A stretch of DNA of 64,000 bases from Homalodisca vitripennis (lineage: Eukaryota > Arthropoda > Insecta > Hemiptera > Cicadellidae): the NCBI RefSeq assembly GCF_021130785.1, contig NC_060214.1:104710001-104774000 (forward strand), written 5' to 3'. Below, piece after piece: positions 18,569 through 30,300 of the stretch (within the stretch, counting starts at the first letter, position 1; each line of letters begins with the position of its first letter). Both the position numbers and the translations under genes were made by a program. Under the pieces are notes generated by a model. It had not been told where the DNA came from. It searched no databases and saw only the letters and a list, made by a program, of their open reading frames with translations.

Positions 18569-18569
<1 letters not shown>
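12481..18569. other. AT-rich non-coding DNA
   Basis: No gene or recognisable element is supported. The small open frames (60-100 codons) have no recognisable motifs. A less AT-rich patch lies at about 16730-17030 without any coding signal. Confidence 0.55.

Positions 18570-18631
<62 letters not shown>
18570..18631. repeat. (TA)n microsatellite
   Basis: About 30 uninterrupted TA units directly abut the 3' end of the Penelope-like fragment, so the tract may have grown from that element's tail or target. Confidence 0.95.
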
Positions 18632-18634
<3 letters not shown>

Positions 18635-19345
18635 TGTAGTAAATTACTTTACAATTAAAACAAAGTGTTTTTAATACATTGGCACTATATTTCGGTGAAA
18701 ACCGTCTTCAGGTGCAAAAATTTTATAAAATATAAAAATATAAAAGAAAACAGTACAAACGAACGTAAATAAACAGTGAATAAGTAATAATAATAAATAC
18801 AGATGACATGAATTAAACAATTGTTCCATATGTTGATTTCAAATTTAGACGTTTTTGGCTAAGTTATCTGATGTTGAGTCCATGTAGAATTTTGCTCTTT
18901 AAAACCAATTGGTGTGCTTGTTCTAATGTTCTCAGGTAAATTGGGTTTGAATTTGTATGTACTTGCCGAATAGGTTTGACTGAATATGTATTTTCAAAAG
19001 TTTCATTGTGATTTATACCATGAGTCACGACAGTTTTCTTTAAATCTTGGTGTTTATAATCAAATCGGTGTCCTGTCATTCTTGTCCTCAAGGTATTTGT
19101 TGTTGAGCCAATATTATCTGCTGGACATTTTTACATTGAATTTGGTAAATCACATTTTTAGATTCACAAGACAAGTTGCCGATGATAGGATATGTCTTGC
19201 GTGTTTTGCTATTAGTGAATTTTGAAGAATTTGGTAACATTTTACAAATCAAACATCTTGGTTTATTACACGGATGTGATCCTTTTTGTTTTGGTATTGA
19301 TTTTTCATTGGTTTTTGTCATTGGTAATTTAGGTTTGACTTAGGT
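18632..19345 (-). pseudogene. Penelope-like element, 3' fragment with GIY-YIG endonuclease
   Basis: On the minus strand, 19321-19088 encodes a Cys-rich lead-in (PCNKPRCLICK), then SCESKNVIYQIQC, the GIY half of the GIY-YIG nuclease domain that follows the reverse transcriptase in Penelope-like elements. The matching second half (a DNIGSTT block, TLRTRMTGHR) is in the next frame at about 19130-19060, so there is a 1-nt frameshift near 19127. The reading continues to 18864 and stops. Downstream on the minus strand comes a non-coding tail with an inverted CACCTGAAGACGG...CCGAAATATAGTGCC block, of the type often seen at the 3' ends of such elements. The reverse transcriptase is absent, so the copy is 5'-truncated and dead. 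Confidence 0.8.
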
Positions 19346-20317
19346 AATTCAAAAAATTACATATTTATTGAAATTAAATAAGGCTATTGCCATTTATACA
19401 AATTTAATGTTAATACAAGTCATTTGACAGATATTTGGTCTTTCGATCATATGTTAGTTTAGTTATTTAAACGCATATGTGACAGATGCTTATATACATA
19501 TATTATGTTTATTGAATGTTTTTTATATATATATAATATATGAAATTTTACTAAACCCTTAGTTTTTATAGTTACCTAGGAAAAGTTACAATCATTCTTT
19601 CATTCCCAAAGGGACGTATTTAATTTCAATAACAATATTAATTTAGTGATTATGAGAATCGTAAGATTTGTAGAACAGGAAACAAAAAACTTCTGTCAAC
19701 ACTGTTGCAGATGTGGCTTTAGAAAGCGTAATTAAATCAATACAAACTGTCAAGCGAGACCAAAGCATCTATTCAAGTTTACCTCTGGAGCCACATCAAT
19801 CGCTTGCTTGAACCGGTACCAAATATTAAATTAAACTTATTTAAATGCTATAGCTGAGCGTTATCAAAGCCTATTACTGAGGAGGGAGACAATATATAAT
19901 TTATATATGTCTGGTCGCACGATATGTCAAGAAGGAACTGTATATAGGACTATAGGACAATTTCATACAGTCCTCCAGAAACCTCATTTCTATATTATGT
20001 GAATATATATTTATATATTCTATATCATTTCTATTATTAATATTATGTGTATATGAAGACCTTACTTGATTGGCTCATTAACTTACAAAAGTGTTTATGT
20101 GAAAAAAGCCTTTTACGGATATACCCTAAATATTATATTACTTTGTTTGTGGTTTATGTCGTTTATGGTAAGTGATTTGAAATAAACGGAAAGGTTATTT
20201 AGAAACAAAAATAACTTTTAAATAAGATAAATTCCATTGTATTCTAATCAAACTTAGTTTTATCGTTTTATTTTATAAGCTGGGAGATAATTACCCTTAT
20301 TCGTCATTATAGGTAAT
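19346..20317. other. AT-rich non-coding DNA
   Basis: No gene or element is supported. It contains the sequence GAGCG..CAAAGCCTAT at about 19856, which also appears near 18274, hinting at a short dispersed repeat. Confidence 0.5.
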
Positions 20318-22095
20318 AATGATGATGATAATCTCTTTATTGGAATTTTTTAAATTTAACACCCTATCAAAATCGTCATAAAATAAATAATCATAATCCT
20401 AACTTAAAATTCATACACACTCACATTTACAATACTTATACATTCGCTGAAACACATTTAAATTGACTTTAGAAACAGAGCAGACAGATTCAAACGGACT
20501 TCAGATCTAGTGCAAATTTTGATATCGAAGCATCGTGAATTCATCGACTGCATAAAACGCTTTTGGCATCAAAATGTATTTCATATGAGTTTTGAATTGT
20601 TTTTGAGTGTTTGAATGAAATTAACACCCTCAGGGAGCTTGATGATTAATCTGAAGCCAAAGTGTCAGACGTTATATCTTCGCAAAGGCGTTGTAATAAC
20701 GTCAGTGTGTTCTGCCGAGTTTGAACATTGTCCCTGCCTCTTGTCTCATGTTGGTGAACGTCACCACCATAAAACAATCACACATTGATTTGTAGTATTT
20801 GATTACTTCAAAAAGTACAGGCAGGGCAAAGTCAGCAACCGTAACTCCCTGAAAGATTCCCCGCACGACTCAATAATTCAGTTTTGCAATCGTTCTGACT
20901 GCATTTTTTGTAGCTTGAAAACTCTTTCCAATTTAGTTTCGTGTAAAACCTTCCCAAAGCTTCACTCCATACGCAAAGTGTGGGTGGATTAAGCCAAAGT
21001 AGGCCATTTTTAAAACTGTGAGGGAACAGAATTTTGCTAAGTGCTGCTAGACATTATATAGTGGCCTGAGGCCACTATAGCACACGCGTTGTCTAAATAA
21101 TCCTCCCAGGTCAATCCTCTATCTGGGAACTTTGTGGAATCAGTTTCCTCCAAAAGTAAATCATCCAAAAACACAGCAGGCCGCGCGGCGTAATCATTTT
21201 GTCGATGACTAAAATGTATATTTGTTTTTGACTGACTGGTTTTCAGGTTCACTTTAGCGAAGTACTGAATGCATGCGTGAAAAATTGATTTCCAAATCTT
21301 CGGTTCATGTTGTTAGACAGAGAGTAGTGTCATCAGCATACTGAACAAGTGTTCCATGCTGGGTCACTTGATTTCAATTTACATACATAAACTAGAAAAA
21401 AGAGAGACTTAAGGACGGAGCCCTGAGGACAACGAGGGTCATTTTAATTTACTTTGAAACAGTATTCTCAACGAACTGCTCGTGGTAAGAAGAGAGCAAC
21501 AAGTGCGAAAGACCCTGCAGATTGCGTTTCTCCAACTGATGCAACAGTGTTTCATGATGCACACAGTCCAAAGCTTTGGATGAGTCAAGGAATATGGTAA
21601 GCACATGTCGTAATTCCTATCCATTGGCAACATTATATAAGGGGTTGTTCACATCATCCACTGTATATCTCTTTTTTCTAAATCCACATTGTTCTGCGCT
21701 TAGAATTTTTTTTATTTTATAGGAAGCTTTCGTCTTTCATACAAACATTTGCTGAACACTTGCAGAATTGAGATTGGACGATAGTTGCTTTGCTAGTTAA
21801 TCCCTGTATCACAATTGCTACATCTTCAGCCATAATTACAGACATAAGCCAAAGCCATGGATGCAACTGGTTCAACAGCATATCCCCCGTGAAACTGAGG
21901 TTCATTGAACGCCGAGTTCACTGTATCCACGGAAGAGAAGTACTTATTGGATTCGTTTACCACTTGAGTTTGATCTTTAAACATTTTCTCTTTAATATTT
22001 ATTGCAATTTCTTTCGTGTTTTTGCTCAAAATTTCATCTTGGGAAAGTCTTTTATGGTGTCCACGCAGTTTTTCCAGAAGTTTTCGCAATTACAA
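20318..22095 (-). pseudogene. Decayed copy of LINE-C (ORF2, RT to 3' end)
   Basis: Minus-strand fragments in shifting frames match the LINE-C copy at 58883-61372 in order. The frame at 21252-21037 has PAVFLDDLLLEETDSTKF and GLTWEDYLD, matching the region after the YADD box there. 21905-21717 and 22089-21826 match the stretch before the RT, and 20318-21030 matches the C-terminal part and 3' UTR. Many indels and stops break it. It is much older than the 58883-61372 copy. Confidence 0.8.
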
Positions 22096-22555
22096 GAGGC
22101 GGTGTTTACATCATACGCTAAAAATATTAAATAAAGATAAACTATCGATATCCGTAGTAGAAAAACTATATTAAAGGCTAATATTTTTAAACGTGTCTAA
22201 TAAGAAGGACCCATAAACAGATTGAAACTACATCCGTTAATTTACTATTAAAGCACTCACAGATCCCTAAATTTCATCAATTCAATTCACCTTCCATTTA
22301 GTGTAGTGTCTGAAATATGATACTGTCAGAGACTGGACTCTTGGAATCGGGAGTTGACACCTGATGAAATACAAAAATATTCGGTGACGAAGCATCATTT
22401 CAATATGAGAGACTCCTAGACTACAATAACGGTCTGTCTGCTTTACTAGCATCCAGTACAATCTAAATTAATTATTCAATAATCCAGTTATATCGGACAG
22501 ACTAAGATCATGAAAAGCTATTCTTTCATCTTTTTAAGAGGTTGTTTCTAGGTAT

Positions 22556-22712
22556 ATACGTATTGATATTTCTGCGCCAACGGCATTTCAATTGCGAGTA
22601 CCATACGGACATCGTCCAAAACCACCAACAAATATTTATTGATCTCTCTGGTAATTGAACCCGAGACCTCTCGGTTAGAAAGGCACAGCCTTACTCCTGG
22701 GCTACAGAGAAG
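22556..22712 (-). mobile_element. tRNA-derived SINE
   Basis: The minus strand carries an A-box-like TAGCCCAGGAGTAA (22704-22691) and a B-box-like GGTTCAATTACC (22661-22650) with tRNA-like spacing; the surrounding head does not form a good acceptor stem. It continues into an unrelated body ending near 22556. Internal Pol III boxes plus a non-tRNA body define a SINE. Near its 3' end it has TGCCGTTGG (complement of 22577-22585), which is also the conserved 3' motif of LINE-B. Confidence 0.7.
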
Positions 22713-23423
22713 GTTGAGATGTTTTTGACTAAAAGTATACACCGCTATTCCTTAGAGTAAGAGGAACCCATATACCAGGATTTAAGTCTCTCCTATTTCC
22801 ATTGTTAGTTGTTACACATACAGAGAAAACGACACAATTGTGTTCCTAATTAATGCCAAAACATGGTTATATGAACGTATAATTCTGTTGATAGTTTCTT
22901 CTTCAGTTCTACACCCATTCATTCTGTATTTGGTATTGAGTAAACAGCATGTAAATTGAAGGAAATTTTAATTATATCAGCTTTATGTAACACATTTTAA
23001 TGTTGGTATTAGCTTTGAATGCGACGTAATAATAAACACTTAGTTTTAAAAGAGCAAAAAAGGAATAGGTTTGTTTACACGTAACTCAAGGAATGGTATT
23101 GGTTCAAATTGTTCAGGAACTATAAAAAGACAATTTTAAATGAAAAGCAGAATTTTTTGAAATAGTTTTGAATCGTATGACTTTTATACTACAACAAATA
23201 ACTTATAACAAATGTTCTAACACACAACCAAATCTACCTATAATATTATAAATATTTTGTTATGCAATGTATGTGAAGTATGTAATTAAGTATTTATCTA
23301 AATGAAAATATTTGAACCTTACAAACTTGAACGTTTTATAATTTCCATTTTTGTGATGGATTTTTCAAGTAGATAATTTTTTACTCTAAATAATTTGAAA
23401 TGCACTAATTTAACTGAGTTAGG

Positions 23424-23660
23424 GGAGGAATAGCTCTATGAAGCAACTATTGTGTCATAGACTTTTACCTCTCCTCCACATACTTATCCATCGACTGTAC
23501 AATGTTCCGACATAAAACTGTAAACCCACATATGGGAAGGGATATAACTCATTTAGGGAGGGAGGGAGAGCTTTATGAGGCAACTATTGTGACATAGACT
23601 TGTACCACTCATCCAATTACTTATCCATCGCTTGTTCAATGTTATGACATAAATCGAATT
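23424..23660. repeat. Diverged tandem duplication, period about 137 bp
   Basis: A block with GGAG..AGCT.TATGA.GCAACTATTGTG.CATAGACTT recurs about 137 bp later, including the shared ACTTATCCATCG..TG..CAATGTT..GACATAAA end. Two copies with perhaps 80% identity. No coding potential seen. Confidence 0.75.
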
Positions 23661-23940
23661 TTATATCTCTCTCCACATGGTCACAGCTGTTATATGGGCA
23701 CATTATTATAATTATAGTCCAAATAGACCATATAAATAGGTCATAAGCTATTACTAAGCTTGTGATATACGTCTGTACGTCAAATAATATTTATATATTT
23801 TACATAATTTTATTTACTCCTAAAGTAATGAGATATACCAAGAATTATTTTATTTGCGGTTTATTTTTTTACGTACTTCCAAAAACGTTTAAAATCCACA
23901 ATAACTTGCTTGAAGCATTTAATTGTAGTAAACTGCTTTA

Positions 23941-23944
<4 letters not shown>

Positions 23945-24004
<60 letters not shown>
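23945..24004. repeat. (TA)n microsatellite
   Basis: About 30 uninterrupted TA units. The neighbouring 92-codon open frame translates this tract as IYIYIY and is not a gene. Confidence 0.95.
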
Positions 24005-24008
<4 letters not shown>

Positions 24009-25255
24009 GTTTTTATACAGTTAATTTTACGACATTCTAGTACATCATTTTTTGTAAGGATTATTTTTAATAATCAAGGTATAATAACCCTAATTTACGT
24101 GTTTGCGTCTATAAATAGAAATGATGTGTTTATTGAATATATTAATATACCTTCTTTGTAAAATAGTATTATCACGCAAGTCTTCGTAAATCTAAGTTAT
24201 GTTTGAGAATGCTTTATTGGAATTATCCTTTCATAAACCTGCAACTATAATAAATATTAAACGGTGGTGATTATTTAAGTAGCACTTCTTGAATATAATC
24301 CTCATTAAATAAATATTGACTTATGTTATTGTATGAGTAGCTGCTGTTAATGGAACACATCATTAGTATTCTTAACATAAAAACGTATAAAACATTATTT
24401 AGGTTACTATATTATCTGTTCATTCATAATGTAAAAAATATAATCAATTTTGTATTTAAATTATATAACTAACTATACAAGAATGTAATATTTATTTCAG
24501 ATAGTCTTCATTGTAATTTGAACAATTTTGGCTCATTTGAGTGAAATTTTATCCTAAAAAGTGTAGTCATAATATAAAACCATTTTTCATTTTAAAACGT
24601 ATGTTTTGAGTTAGAATAAATTAAGAACAAAATTTGTGTTAGGTGTGAGAATTACGTAAAATGTTATTTTATGTTTGAATTTCAAAGTTGTAACATTTCT
24701 TTAGAACATTGCTTGTACAGCTCGAGTAAGTCTTTAAGAAAAATATTTAATATTTTATTTGAAAGAACCCTTAGTTTATTGTAATGGTAATTTTAAATTA
24801 ATTTAACATCTTCACAACTGCAATTATAATAGTCTAATCAGTAGTGTTACATTTCACAGTTTTTCGGTCGCCATTTTAAATTAAAAATATGAGCAAGTTT
24901 AGTTTGTAATAATGTGTTTCACTTTACAGATACATTTAAAATTATATAAAAAATTTTACACTTGCCTTAAAAACTGCATTATAAAACCCCAAAATTCCAA
25001 TATTGGCACACGAAAATAAAATTGATAAAAGAACTTTAAACTATTCTAAAAGGTGATTTTGTGGGGAAAACGTGTGAGTCATATAATATAAAAGTCCGTT
25101 TTATCACGATCAGTTTAAAGCCTATTTGAAATAATACATTCAATAATATCTAATAGAGGTCCTTTTGGAAATAGTAAAGGATTTATACTGTTATTGTTTT
25201 CTACTACCTCCTAAAACAGAATTTTAAATTATAATAAATTTATAATATAACCTGT
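24005..25255. other. AT-rich non-coding DNA
   Basis: I see nothing that supports a gene or a named repeat here. Confidence 0.5.
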
Positions 25256-27310
25256 AATATTGAGCCGGGGCTCAGTTTGGACAAATTATTTTTGTCTATT
25301 ATTTTTCCCACCTCGGCCAATCTTGTCAGTCGGTGGGGGAGTCACTCCGTCAGAGTATTGATTTTCTGCCTGGTTGGAGTGATTGGTTGAGGTCAGCTGG
25401 TTGACCTTGACTAGACTACTGACCAGCTGTTCTCCGGCACCGGCACCGGCACCGGCTACTGTTCGGAGCGGTCAGACTGTTCGGAGACACGTTCGGAGAA
25501 GCTTACTGTGTTCTGGCTGTTCTCTGTTCTTCCCGTTTCTCCATGGCTGGCTAATTCACCGACTTTCGGCAGGTAATTGTCTTTTTCACTCTCTTAACTT
25601 AATTAGTTGGCGGTTTTTCTCTCCCACCCAGACATATATTATCGTAGATTAGTTATAAGTAATTTATATATATTTATTTTGTAACTTGTGTTCCTCGTGT
25701 ACGTGTTCGTGTCGCAAAGTGTTCGTTCCTGTCTTTCGTACCGTACGTTCTAAATTTGTTAATTTATTTACTATGCTAGTTTAGTTTTTTATCTTTCGCT
25801 CTTGTGCTTTCTAACTGATCCGTTCGGCGAACGGAAATTATTTATTCCGTGTACACACCTTGTTTTTATTTAGTGTAAGCGAGACGGTACAGACTTTGCT
25901 AATTTTTTGTTACCTCGTGTTTTGTGTTGCGTGCAAAATTGGGTGGCAACATTAATGATTTTCTTTTTATTGCTTAATTAATTATTTGCCTTAGAGTAGC
26001 GTGAACAGATTATAATTTAATTATTGTTATTTGGGAAATGATGTACGGTTATTATTATTTGTAAATTATATAATTATTATTAGGCCTACCTTACAATTAA
26101 TATTTAATAATAAAATGTAAATTATTATAATATTATAATAGAATGATTAAAATCCAGCGAATTATAGTTATAAGTAAATGTTATCACGCTTAATCTTTTA
26201 GTATGGCTGTTCTAGCCTATAAGTAAATGTTTATATATTTGAAAATTTGTTTTGTTTGTAATATTTAATATGGTCACCAAGTAGTGTACCTTATAATACT
26301 TGGTGTCTTGAGGTATTTTTGGGAAATAGTCTTCTGAAACTTAAAAGGTACTGTTAGTTACAGATTGTTATTTATTTTTAATTGTTAAATTTAAATATTT
26401 TATATACTTTGTGGCAAACATAATTAAGTTTTTATTATTTCTCAGGTTACAGTAAAATTTTTCTAAATATCTACTGGTTATGTTGGGATTCATTAGGGTC
26501 CCCGTGAGTGCCGTCAGCGGGACTGGTGCGGCGAGTCTGCCCGAACAACTGAAAAATTGAATGCCCGCGCCCTGCCAGCGCTATTGGACCGGCATCCAAC
26601 CGGAGTGTAGTGCTCCCATTCATTTCTTCTGTAACAAGGTTGGATTAAAAATGTTTTTTTTTTACTTCTTATACTGAACTTGCGAGGACTGGGGTGCAGG
26701 GAGCGCTGCCAGATGTTAGATCTGGAGGAGGGCCAGTATATTAGCCAGTATTATTTAGTTTAGTTACATGAACTGAAGGGGAGGATTTCATCTTTAATTC
26801 GGATTCGTGGAGGCAACTAAGCCCCCGCCTCCTTCGAAAATTGGCTTTAAATATATTTTTTTTAAATTTCGGCTACAAACTTGAAACAAAATTACTTTTC
26901 AAAAATAGTGGGCCTAGAAATTCTACAACCTTTTTCCTCCCCTCAGTTCATAAAAATTACCAGTTAAAATTTTGCTACTGCCGTACCTGATATATGTTAT
27001 TTATAGACCAAATTTCTATTTATTGTGTTATTATTATATTATTTATTTATTATGTTATTGTCATTATTGGAATTATATTTATTGTTGTTATTTAGTTTTT
27101 AAGTTACGCGGTGCACCGTGGTGCTGAAGTAATTGTATTTTGCATGGAAATGTTTGCCACCTATTAATTATATTTCTTGTACTCGAAATCTTGTCTCGTT
27201 TTTGTCTCTTCCCACTAGTGGCATGTGATTTTTTTTTATGATTTGCTCCGAGTTTGGGAGGGGCACGCTTCCGAGGCCTCCTGTATTTTTCACTAACTCG
27301 GAACAAATAT
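25256..27310. mobile_element. Probable second solo LTR (2045 bp)
   Basis: The block 25261-27305 is GC-enriched with sharp edges in AT-rich DNA. It starts TGAGCC, ends GGAACA (TG...CA) and is flanked by AATAT on both sides (25256-25260, 27306-27310). At its left end TGAGCC-GG-GGCTCA is a 14-nt hairpin. Inside are three CACCGG units (about 25438-25455), a donor-like CAG|GTAATT near 25573 and a GGAGGC/GCCTCC inverted repeat at about 26810-26833. Read on the minus strand it would begin TGTTCC, the commoner LTR start, so orientation is open. The flanks are AT-rich, so the duplication could be chance. The alternative is a promoter with a 5' exon of a host gene. Confidence 0.5.
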
Positions 27311-30300
27311 AATATAACTTATTTATAATCTGCTCTGATTAATAATGTAATAAACGTCTGAAAAACATAGAGTTAGTATCTTAACACTAGAAAATTAAAG
27401 ATATAGCAGCATAAAGTCATTATAAAATTCAATTCAACAGTCTATTATATAAAATAACCTAACTTTTTTAGTATTTGGTCTGTTTTTGTATAAAAGTCGC
27501 CGAATCACAAACTGCCTCACATTTGTTTTTAAATTTATTAATAGTGTAATGTCCAAACAAAATTAATGTGTGATAAGAAATTAGCTTAAAAACACGGTGA
27601 ATAGTTAGCAAGATTTTGCGGTTATTACGAAGTGAAATAAGCCTAAAACTTGTGTTTTATGCAAGGTCTATACCACAATAACGGTTTACTATGTTATGTC
27701 TGCACATATTCAGAGTATGTAATGTAATGTCACATACTCAAGAGTCTAGTGACATAGCAAACAACACGTATCGTATTAGAGACACTATACTTGTAACATT
27801 ATAAACAGACAAGACCTTTAAACAGTGCCGTATCTTATTGTATTGTTTACAGGGGACCAAGAAGAGGCGCTTGCAACTCACAAAAGAGAATATAAACAGA
27901 GTCAGATTCCAGATTTTAATTAAATTTCTAAGATTATTTTATTTTTTTATTTAAATTTCATTTGTTTTGGATTTAAAAATTTTGTTATTCTTTAACAGCG
28001 ACAAAAATTTCTAATTTTCACGTCTTCAGCACTTCTTGGGGTTTTATAAACTTGTTTTGTTTTTTTTAAATCGAATAATTATAAAGCTTTTAACGACTAA
28101 TTGAAATTATTCGTTTTAAGTTTAAAATTTTGAATGGATACTTTGATAAGGTAAAATAATTTCGGACATTTTCTATCGTTATGTTTCAAAAATATAACTA
28201 TCCGTTTCGACGATTTGTCTTCTTTTAAGGTGTCAAAATATATGGTCTAAAATTAAACATATACTTATTATTAATCTATGTGACATTTTCGGCGCTATGA
28301 GACGATCCTTTTTCTGCACTGTTGTATAGTTTTCAATATTGGTAGAATTTATATTGCCGAATCCACCTACTTGATATCACAAGATACACGTTATAAAGGA
28401 TGCCATAACAAATAACCGTTATATTTGATATTAATATTCACCAAAGAGTTTGAGAAAGAAAGCTTTTCATACTGATTAAAGACGACGTGTAATAAGCCAA
28501 TACAAGATAGGTAACTAGATTAGGTTAGTCGAATTAACTTGCTCTTTTCTGAGAGTGGAAATCTTATTGGGATGAAAGATTTGACTGGAATACGACTTTT
28601 CGATGGTAAAAGTGAATATTTTTCTACTGCTTTTATAAAATGAACCATACGAAATGGTAAAAGTATTTCTGTATTAGGATATAAAGTTGCCATGGCTTCA
28701 CTAAGTGTTATTGGCGTTAAAATTATATTGAAAATGTAAACATATTGATAGACTGTTGGCTCCATTGGGACCATAGGATTAAAACATTTGTTACGTATAA
28801 CGAACTTGGCTCAAAATATTAAATGTAAAAAGTAAATTTTTTAAGTAATTGCTATTCCTCTGTATTTCTTGTATTGCATAATTCTGGATTAAACCTATTT
28901 CAAAAAGTACCTAGTATAATTGAATCGCATTTCACATGTATGTAATCACACCATAACACATTTTGAATGTAGTTGCCATAGTGTAAAAGTTTTGAAATCC
29001 TGAATTTTTTAGGATTGAATTTAAAAAAAAAATCATAGCTTTGTGGATTTTTTAACCCTTTTAAATTTCCTACTTTTTGAATGTATTTGGAACTTATTTG
29101 TGTAGTCTTACGAAGATAGCGTGTTTTGTCTTATATAATATCAAAAATCGATGTGGGACAGACCCGGGCTCGTGTAGGTGAGAGTCTACAGAGGATGATA
29201 AAAACAATAGATACAAGGATACTGCTCCTATCCTTTGATGTCTCGGGACAGAGCAAACTGGATTTCGACTCGGTCAAGTAGTCAATCGGTACGATTCATT
29301 AAACTGTTTCTGTCCTCAGTTTATATACTGGGCTTTTAGAAAATTACGTTTCAGCCTATCTAAAACGCAACCGTGACTGACCAAAAATCTTCTCTTCATT
29401 TTGGAATTCAACTTAAATTTCTTTTTTTAGGTAAAAGGCAATATACTACTGAGTAAAAACTATGCAAATAGCATTTAGAATTATAGTTATCCAGTTATAT
29501 ACTGCCAAACAGTTTGTGATTAACCGGTGATTCGTATAAATTAAATAATTAAAGAAACTGACATGGTATATCGTATGGAAAATATGACTTATTGGCTAAA
29601 CGAGGCTTTCTCAAGAGACTAAAAAAGTGTCAGTCTGCCAGTGTGAAAAAACTTTTAAAAACTTTAATTTTAAAGTTTAGCACGAAGATTAATTTCTAAT
29701 TAAACATCATCGAGCTCGGTGATAGTGCGAGCCACTCCATGGGATTTGGTTGAGCGTTAGCGAACTTTTTTATATTGATCATATAGGTACAACCTTTGAC
29801 ATTATGACATGTGAGATATTGACTCTAAATGTAGTTCAAGATGAACTTCGCTTAGCGAACTAAACTGTTCACAAGTAGAGGGACATATTGTTATTGTTTA
29901 AGGTATGACTAGTTAGGATTGATATTTCCGTGTTAGTTTTAATATACTTTGGGGTAAATTTTATTGATTTTTCGTTTATGTTTTTTTAACTGCGCCTTTC
30001 AAGTTAGTTGTTTATTGTGATTGTCTAAATATAGAATGTATAATGGTGCCAAAAAAAGGATTTTTGAGGACGAACAATTATTTTTTTAAGAATTCTTCAA
30101 GTCTTTTCTATAAATTTGCTAAAAACTCATAAAAATGCCAGGTTTTAAGATTTAGATAATTAAGCCACATATTTAAATAGCGAAAATCATATTTATTGAT
30201 TGCCCATGGTAAATATCTTATTTGAACCTAGAATATTTATATATTCTTCAATTACGATATAGATTTTACCAGCATCTTTAAAAGTCAACTAAAAAAATTA

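Noticed and set aside
28520..28774. 84-codon minus-strand frame with fairly protein-like composition
   Set aside because: No motif, no neighbour in frame and no splice sites I can defend; may be a transposon scrap but cannot be supported.
18262..29860. Shared GGTTGAGCG motif near 18274 and 29747
   Set aside because: Similarity fades after about 15 bp; too weak to call a repeat family by eye.
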